Of a stretch of 21,370 nucleotides of DNA, positions 16,864 through 21,370 are shown in pieces (position 1 is the stretch's first letter; every line of letters starts with the position of its first letter). Where the stretch lies: positions 9,191-30,560 of the forward strand of contig DBYG01000035.1 in assembly GCA_002310175.1 (NCBI GenBank). Reading direction: 5' to 3'. The stretch comes from Bacteroidales bacterium UBA1192. Its GTDB lineage: Bacteria > Bacteroidota > Bacteroidia > Bacteroidales > Bacteroidaceae. The notes under the pieces are model-generated. The model was not told the origin of the DNA, did not search any database, and was given only the letters and a program-made list of their open reading frames with translations. Made by a program: the position numbers and the translations under genes.

Positions 16864-16871
16864 TAAATTTG
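16864..16871 (+). promoter_or_regulatory. Promoter -7 element for the second BASS transporter
   Basis: TAAATTTG matches TAnnTTTG exactly, 20 bases before the ATG at 16892, just after the terminator that closes the previous unit. Confidence 0.5.
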
Positions 16872-16891
16872 CAGTCTGGGAAATTGAACCT

Positions 16892-17737
16892 ATGAATACG
16901 ATATGGATTGTACTTCCTGTACTTACGCTCCTGATGTTTGACCTGGGGCTTACGCTCCGGGTGGAGGATTTCGGGAAAGTATTCCGTCATCCTTGGCCGA
17001 TTGTTGTGGCTCTTCTGGGGCAACTGGTACTGCTGCCGCTTATCGCGCTTGGGTTGGCTTGGGCTTTTAATCTTACTCCAGTATTCTTTATCGGACTGAT
17101 ACTGATTGCCTGCTGCCCGGGCGGGAGTTCATCGAACGTGTTCTCCAAGCTGGCAGGTGGCGATGTGGCTCTGTCGGTAACCCTTACAGCGCTGAGCAGT
17201 TTGATAACTCTCTTTACTATTCCTGTAATCATGAGCTGGGCCACACAGATGATAGGCGAGAGTGTAGGTATTACCCTTCCTGTGGGCAACCTGATAAAGC
17301 AGAACCTTCTGCTGATGCTCCTGCCCGTAGTGGTGGGAATCATTCTGCACTATGCCTGTCCCGGGTTTGCCGAAAAGACCGACCGTGTGCTCTCCAGACT
17401 GGCTTTCCCATTGCTGATGCTACTGATAACCGTGTTTTTCATTCAGCACTATCGCACCATTATTGATAACATGGGCCTGATAGGGATGTGTGTCACAGCA
17501 CTCATTCTGGTGGCCATAGCCTGCTCGTCGTTGCTTTCCCGTCTGGTGAAGAACAGCGACCGGCAGCGACGCACTGTAGTGATTGAGGTGGGCATGCAGA
17601 ACGCAGCCCAGGCTATAGCAATAGCTTCCAGCCCCTTCATATTCCATGATGAGGTAATGGCTATTCCCGCCATTCTCTACTCCCTGATGATGAACGTGGT
17701 GCTGCTTATCTACGTATTCATAATCCGCAGGAAATGA
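16892..17737 (+). CDS. BASS-family (bile acid:sodium symporter-like) transporter
   Basis: This 281-aa inner-membrane protein has about nine hydrophobic helices. It carries the classical family motifs: MFDLGLTLRVEDFGKV in the N-terminal region, CCPGGSSSNVFSKLAGGDVA in the first crossover region, and VEVGMQNAAQAIAIA in the second. These are closer to the standard bile acid:sodium symporter pattern than those of the other BASS protein in the window (11765-12769), so the two are not recent duplicates. The substrate is unknown. ATG 16892 is chosen over the upstream frame from 16841 because the promoter element lies in between. No obvious strong terminator follows. Confidence 0.85.
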   Translation: MNTIWIVLPVLTLLMFDLGLTLRVEDFGKVFRHPWPIVVALLGQLVLLPLIALGLAWAFNLTPVFFIGLILIACCPGGSSSNVFSKLAGGDVALSVTLTALSSLITLFTIPVIMSWATQMIGESVGITLPVGNLIKQNLLLMLLPVVVGIILHYACPGFAEKTDRVLSRLAFPLLMLLITVFFIQHYRTIIDNMGLIGMCVTALILVAIACSSLLSRLVKNSDRQRRTVVIEVGMQNAAQAIAIASSPFIFHDEVMAIPAILYSLMMNVVLLIYVFIIRRK

Positions 17738-17765
17738 TTCTGTCGTCAGTTCTGTTTACAAGGTT

Positions 17766-17796
17766 TTATACACAGTATGACCGGACTTATACACAG
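17766..17796 (+). repeat. Two direct repeats resembling DnaA boxes
   Basis: TTATACACAG occurs at 17766-17775 and again at 17787-17796, in the same direction and 21 bases apart, about two helical turns. The first nine bases fit the DnaA-box consensus TTATNCACA. They lie in the 203-base gap after the transporter gene. Two boxes are too few for an origin on their own; a DnaA-controlled promoter or chance are the alternatives. Confidence 0.5.
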
Positions 17797-17843
17797 GCTT
17801 GTAGCGTGCAGGCAAACCTTTCTCTGAGTGAAAAATAGGAAAT

Positions 17844-17874
17844 CCCCCCCCTTTTTTAGGGACTTTCCCTTTTT
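17844..17874 (+). other. C8 and T6 tracts with a short terminator-like hairpin
   Basis: Eight C (17844-17851) are followed by six T (17852-17857), then AGGGA (17858-17862), a CTT loop and TCCCT (17866-17870) ending in further T. The hairpin has only five pairs, so it is a weak candidate for the end of the transporter transcript. The homopolymer run is prone to slippage. A near -7 match TACTTTTA lies at 17893-17900 ahead of the next gene. Confidence 0.4.
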
Positions 17875-17940
17875 CAGGGGAAATTTACATAGTACTTTTA
17901 TGCCGTTGTACCAAAGTTTAACGTACTAACCTATTTAACT

Positions 17941-19500
17941 ATGACCAAGTACAAGTCCCTATTGCTTGCAATCCTGTTGATTGTATTTGCAGGCTGTGAG
18001 AAAGAGAAAGAGGGTAAAATAGAGTTTGACCCCGAGGCAGTGACACAGGAGGTGGAGAGTCTGGAGATGTTCTCCGCCACTATCTACGGCAAGCTGGTTC
18101 TGCCGGACATCAGGAAGGAGGATTTCACATTCGGTTTCGAGTACTCCACGGACCAGGCGTTCAGCGCCCTCAAACTGAAGAGGGTGGAGTGTGCCTTCTA
18201 TAATACCCAGAACGGTAACATGTTCAGCAGCTCCCTGACCAACCTCACAATGGCCACAGCATATTACTACCGCGCATACATCACCTATAAGGGTGTCACC
18301 TATTACGGCGATGTGATGACCTTCACGACCAAGGGTGTGGAGGTTATAACCGGCGATATGGACCCTTCCACCTTTGAGGTAACATCGAAAGTCGAGATGG
18401 GAGCTGATTTCAATAAGATAAGATACGGACTGTGCTTTGGAGCGACGGAGAACCTGAGCGTTCAGAACTCAGTAATAGGAACCAATGAAGCAGAGCAGGA
18501 CGGAAGCTATACCCTAAGGCTGAACGACATCCCTTACGGGGAGTTCTTCTACAGGGCTTACGTCACCATTAACGATGCAACGTTCTACGGAGAGGTTAAG
18601 AGCCTTGAGGGCAACAAGGTGGTGACCGGCGAGCTGGACGAGGAAACGATGACAGTCAGCGCATGGGTGAGGTTTCCTTCCGGCTATGACAACTTCACCT
18701 ACGGGATATGCTACGGCACGAGTTCCTCTCCGTCATATGACAGGGACAAAAGCGTGAACGGGGACAGGTTTGATCAGGAGAACAATTTCACGGCCACCCT
18801 TACGCGTCTTCCTTTCGGAAAGGTATATTACCGTGCCTACATAACCATTGGCCAGAAGGTCTATTACGGTGAGACCTACAGTTTTGAACACTACATGAAG
18901 GTTGGTGAGCCCGTTGACCTGGGAGTGTCCGTAAAATGGGCCGATATCAATATCGGTGCTTATTCCGAAACAGATTACGGTATTTTTGTGGCATGGGCTG
19001 AAACAGAGGAGAAAGAACTATCAATACGGACTAATTATAAATATGGAGAAGAAGATCCGCATAGTTACATGCAATATTCTATTTTAAAATACAATATGAG
19101 TAACACCAGTTACTCAGGGGTGACGGATAACAAGACTGTTCTCGAACCTATGGATGACGCGGCTACTGTTCATTGGGGAGAGAATTGGAGGACTCCCTCT
19201 CCGGCTGAGTTCAAGGAACTGGTTGACAACTGCGAATGGACCTGGATGAATAAGGACGGAGTTGACGGATATAAGGTGTTCAGCAATGCTACAGGCAATT
19301 CCATCTTCCTGCCTGCAGGAGGAGCTGTCTTCAGTGGAGAAAAAGCATGGGAAGGAACAGCCGTTACATACTGGACAAACAATCTGTATGATTCGGATCC
19401 TTATTATTCCATTTATTATTATTTGGCTAATGGAGGGTGTTATTCAAGAACAGCTACAAGATATTCATGCTTCAATGTCCGGGCGGTTAATGTAAAATGA
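17941..19500 (+). CDS. Surface lipoprotein with three beta-repeats and a FISUMP/DUF1566-like C-terminal domain (paralog)
   Basis: This 519-aa protein is a close paralog of the one at 6921-8513. The lipoprotein signal ends at Cys19 (VFAGC), followed by EKEKEG. Repeats lie at about residues 41-132, 133-225 and 226-317, with ends YYYRAYITYKGVTYYGDV, FFYRAYVTINDATFYGEV and VYYRAYITIGQKVYYGET. The FISUMP-like domain covers 322-519, with EPVDLGVSVKWADINIG, LEPMDDAATVHWGENWRTP and NSIFLPAGG. The last 60 or so residues differ strongly from the paralog and are rich in Tyr, Ser and Asn. Base composition drops sharply from about 18961 onward. Surface exposure is likely from the lipobox and acidic residues; the ligand is unknown. 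Confidence 0.85.
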   Translation: MTKYKSLLLAILLIVFAGCEKEKEGKIEFDPEAVTQEVESLEMFSATIYGKLVLPDIRKEDFTFGFEYSTDQAFSALKLKRVECAFYNTQNGNMFSSSLTNLTMATAYYYRAYITYKGVTYYGDVMTFTTKGVEVITGDMDPSTFEVTSKVEMGADFNKIRYGLCFGATENLSVQNSVIGTNEAEQDGSYTLRLNDIPYGEFFYRAYVTINDATFYGEVKSLEGNKVVTGELDEETMTVSAWVRFPSGYDNFTYGICYGTSSSPSYDRDKSVNGDRFDQENNFTATLTRLPFGKVYYRAYITIGQKVYYGETYSFEHYMKVGEPVDLGVSVKWADINIGAYSETDYGIFVAWAETEEKELSIRTNYKYGEEDPHSYMQYSILKYNMSNTSYSGVTDNKTVLEPMDDAATVHWGENWRTPSPAEFKELVDNCEWTWMNKDGVDGYKVFSNATGNSIFLPAGGAVFSGEKAWEGTAVTYWTNNLYDSDPYYSIYYYLANGGCYSRTATRYSCFNVRAVNVK

Positions 19501-19524
19501 ACAGAAGGAATGCGGGTAAAACGG

Positions 19525-19781
19525 ATGAAGAACATCACCAGTATATCACTGCTCATAGTAGTGTTCGCATCGGTCTGTTCCATAGACAGGAGCGTGCCGG
19601 ACTCCACCAGGTAGGCCCCTCTGGTGAGGCACCAGTTGTTACTGATTATTTTAATCAATTTGTTCCTGGCATGGTGATAAATCTGACAGAAGAGTCAGTT
19701 AACGCATACAGTCATTCATATTATGGTGGCTATTTAAGAATGATTCAAATTGCTCCTCAAGCATACGTTGATAGTATTTGA
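19525..19781 (+). pseudogene. Degraded small lipoprotein-like gene, frame-broken
   Basis: This 318-base gap between lipoprotein genes has no intact convincing gene. An ATG at 19525 opens a short frame whose start, MKNITSISLLIVVFASVC, looks like a lipoprotein signal peptide, but it stops at TAG 19612-19614 after 29 codons. In the frame one base back, reading continues from about 19608 (QVGPSGEAPVVTDYFNQ) to a TGA at 19779-19781. The shift point coincides with a composition change, from 37 G+C of 60 bases at 19561-19620 to 23 of 60 at 19621-19680. I read this as a gene remnant or a joining of two fragments. A real 29-residue exported peptide or a sequencing error are alternatives. Confidence 0.4.
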
Positions 19782-19818
19782 TATTATATATATTCGCAAA
19801 TTAGCACTTAACTACATT

Positions 19819-21243
19819 ATGATTATGAGAGATTCATGTAAGTGTCTTTTCCTTTCCTTTCTTTTTGCATTGGCATTAGTGTCATGCAGGAATGAAGAGG
19901 TTGACGGACAGGATCAGGAGGCATCATACGCTCCTACTGTCTCCTCAACGGCCTTTACGGCTACGGTGTCAGGCACCATATCCGGTGTCACATACGATGA
20001 GCTTAACAGCGGCCAACGCGGTATCCTGTATACTGACGACCCTGAAGGCGCACAGTCTTTTTTTAATTCCTGGCTCAAGGGCAACAACAATCCCGGTTGT
20101 CCTCAGGTGGGACGCATCAAGGTCAATGCGGATGGTGTAATGGAAGCTATAATCACAAAGCTGAAACCGGAGACCACCTATTCATACTGCCTATACTATG
20201 TTTCCAGGGACGGAGGGACGAGACTGCAGAGTATGTCAGGCTCCTTTACCACGAAGGCATTTGACTGCCCGTTGGAGACGGCTGAGGCTCAATCTGTAGG
20301 CTTCTACAAGGCATTGGTGCCGGGAAGGGCAAGGACCGATGCTAATGACCTGTCACTCTGCAAGACAGGAATAGCCATATCGCACGATAAGGATGAACCG
20401 CTCCTGGAGGATGGCTTCGTGGAAGCCTCATCAACCGATGATGCCGGCACCTTTGAAATAAACCTCCATGAGCTCAAGTGCGGGACGGAGTATCGTTACC
20501 GTACATATCTTCAGGTTGAGCATACTGGCCAGATGCTATACGGTCCTGTCAGGACTCTCACCACCCGCCATCCGGACGAGCAGGCCGTGGATCTGGGGCT
20601 GAGCGTCAAGTGGGCCAGCTGCAACCTGGGAGCGGAGGAACCTCAGGAATGGGGAGGCTACTACAAATGGGGCGAGACACAGTCTTCCACCAACGCTGAC
20701 CGTTCCAGGTACAGCCTGTGGAACCAATACCAGAGCAAATATATTGATGTGGGACGTAGTATCTGCGCCACTGAATATGACGCTGCTCATGAAGCCATGT
20801 CCGGCCACTGGCGCATGCCCACCAAGGCCGAGATAGACGAGCTCATCGGGTCCTGCGAGATGACGCTGCATACCATGGGCGACGGCTATGTGGCTGAATT
20901 CACAGCCAACGGAGCATCCATCAGCCTGCCTGCCGCAGGTCTTTATAACAGCTTTGGGTTCGGATGGGCGTTTGAAAAGGAAAAGGAACAGTCCTCATGC
21001 CGGATTGTCATACAGAGCGGAGAGAGAAGCCAGAACGGACAGCGTTGGTGCTGGTACGCTGAAGTGAATCCTAACACCAACGAGGTGGTTGTCTCAGCTA
21101 CATCATCGTCAGGGACAGTCACGGGAGATGGCGGCGGTGTTATTACTGTAGGAGGATCAAAGGAACAGATGGATATTATGGAATTTTCGGCAGAGTTCGC
21201 CATACCTATCCGGCCAGTATGGGATCCGAACCTCTCTGATTGA
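19819..21243 (+). CDS. Lipoprotein with beta-repeats and a FISUMP/DUF1566-like C-terminal domain
   Basis: The protein (about 474 aa) has a lipoprotein signal ending in the lipobox ALVSC (Cys23), then RNEEVDGQDQE. Two fibronectin-like repeats follow: one ending near TYSYCLYYVSRDGG and one near EYRYRTYLQVEHTGQ, each closed by a TLTT or SFTT strand. The FISUMP-like domain begins at about 275 with QAVDLGLSVKWASCNLGAEE and has YYKWGETQ, GHWRMPTKAEIDELIGSCE and ASISLPAAGLY, ending in AIPIRPVW. It has the same overall plan as the two paralogs at 6921 and 17941 but is more distant and has one repeat fewer. The ATG at 19825 is an alternative start; no exact promoter element precedes it, with TATATTCG at 19789-19796 as a weak candidate. 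The function is unknown. Confidence 0.82.
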   Translation: MIMRDSCKCLFLSFLFALALVSCRNEEVDGQDQEASYAPTVSSTAFTATVSGTISGVTYDELNSGQRGILYTDDPEGAQSFFNSWLKGNNNPGCPQVGRIKVNADGVMEAIITKLKPETTYSYCLYYVSRDGGTRLQSMSGSFTTKAFDCPLETAEAQSVGFYKALVPGRARTDANDLSLCKTGIAISHDKDEPLLEDGFVEASSTDDAGTFEINLHELKCGTEYRYRTYLQVEHTGQMLYGPVRTLTTRHPDEQAVDLGLSVKWASCNLGAEEPQEWGGYYKWGETQSSTNADRSRYSLWNQYQSKYIDVGRSICATEYDAAHEAMSGHWRMPTKAEIDELIGSCEMTLHTMGDGYVAEFTANGASISLPAAGLYNSFGFGWAFEKEKEQSSCRIVIQSGERSQNGQRWCWYAEVNPNTNEVVVSATSSSGTVTGDGGGVITVGGSKEQMDIMEFSAEFAIPIRPVWDPNLSD

Positions 21244-21263
21244 TATTATTCAATACATTTTGC

Positions 21264-21271
21264 TATATTTG
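21264..21271 (+). promoter_or_regulatory. Promoter for the last, truncated gene
   Basis: TATATTTG is an exact TAnnTTTG match, 20 bases before the ATG at 21292. A TTG at 21240-21242 lies 21 bases upstream of it and could be part of the -33 element. Confidence 0.55.
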
Positions 21272-21291
21272 GACCAAAGATTCAATCTGTT

Positions 21292-21370
21292 ATGTCAAGG
21301 CGTCTGACCATATTATTTATCCTGCTGAACCTGTGCGTGCTTGCCTATGCGCAGGATAATCCGTATAATC
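21292..21370 (+). CDS. Start of an exported protein, truncated by the window end
   Basis: Twenty-six codons are visible, beginning MSRRLTILFILLNLCVLAYA and then QDNPYN. The positive start, hydrophobic core and AYA-Q cleavage site form a type I signal peptide, so the protein is secreted or periplasmic. The family cannot be told from this much sequence. It has its own promoter element 20 bases upstream. Confidence 0.7.
   Translation, partial: MSRRLTILFILLNLCVLAYAQDNPYN

Noticed and set aside
17738..17940. Possible replication origin
   Set aside because: Only two DnaA-box-like sites are present, there is no replication gene nearby, and no clear unwinding element; two sites can occur by chance.
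19497..19781. 94-codon + strand frame starting at ATGA overlap with the lipoprotein stop
   Set aside because: The ATGA overlap is suggestive, but the first part is out of frame with the signal-peptide-like reading and looks non-coding; only its tail looks protein-like, so it is treated as part of a broken gene.
6921..21243. Mobile element or prophage covering the lipoprotein genes
   Set aside because: No integrase, transposase, terminal repeats or tRNA attachment site was seen, and housekeeping genes such as tilS lie inside the interval.
1..21370. CRISPR array, tRNA or rRNA genes
   Set aside because: No regularly spaced direct repeats of CRISPR type and no cloverleaf or rRNA-like sequence were noticed on either strand.

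Overview
The window looks like a chromosomal segment of a Bacteroidales bacterium, probably from a gut lineage such as Bacteroidaceae or Prevotellaceae; the genus cannot be fixed from the sequence. The evidence is promoter -7 elements of the Bacteroidetes form TAnnTTTG in several intergenic gaps, the lack of Shine-Dalgarno sequences, many surface lipoproteins with fibronectin-like and FISUMP/DUF1566-type domains, and a leuA-leuC-leuD-second synthase-leuB gene order that I associate with Bacteroides relatives.

Positions 1-6172 hold a tightly overlapped leucine operon on the + strand: a terminator-like hairpin just before the first start codon, then leuA, leuC, a fused gene and leuB. The fused gene joins the isopropylmalate isomerase small subunit (LeuD) to a complete second acyl-synthase that resembles Leptospira-type citramalate synthase (CimA). 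LeuC, LeuD and LeuB can in principle process both isopropylmalate (leucine) and citramalate (2-oxobutyrate for isoleucine), so the fusion would tie the isoleucine entry enzyme to a shared isomerase. This is the most notable feature of the window.

Positions 6181-8513 hold a convergent secreted DUF3237 protein (- strand) and, divergent from it, a large three-repeat lipoprotein. Positions 8524-12769 are a compact - strand operon read in the order BASS-family transporter, tilS (tRNA-Ile lysidine synthetase), a lipoprotein alpha/beta hydrolase, and a YjjG-like HAD phosphatase. From a shared divergent promoter region, the + strand carries a beta-helix lipoprotein, a secreted endonuclease/exonuclease/phosphatase-family protein and a CE15 glucuronoyl esterase-like enzyme, ended by a clear intrinsic terminator. 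A second BASS transporter follows.

Positions 17738-21370 are an accessory-looking stretch: an intergenic region with two DnaA-box-like direct repeats and a C8 tract, a close paralog of the three-repeat lipoprotein whose 3' third is strikingly AT-rich, a degraded chimeric small ORF, a third lipoprotein of the same general architecture, and the start of another exported protein cut by the window end. No tRNA, rRNA, CRISPR array, transposase or integrase was seen.
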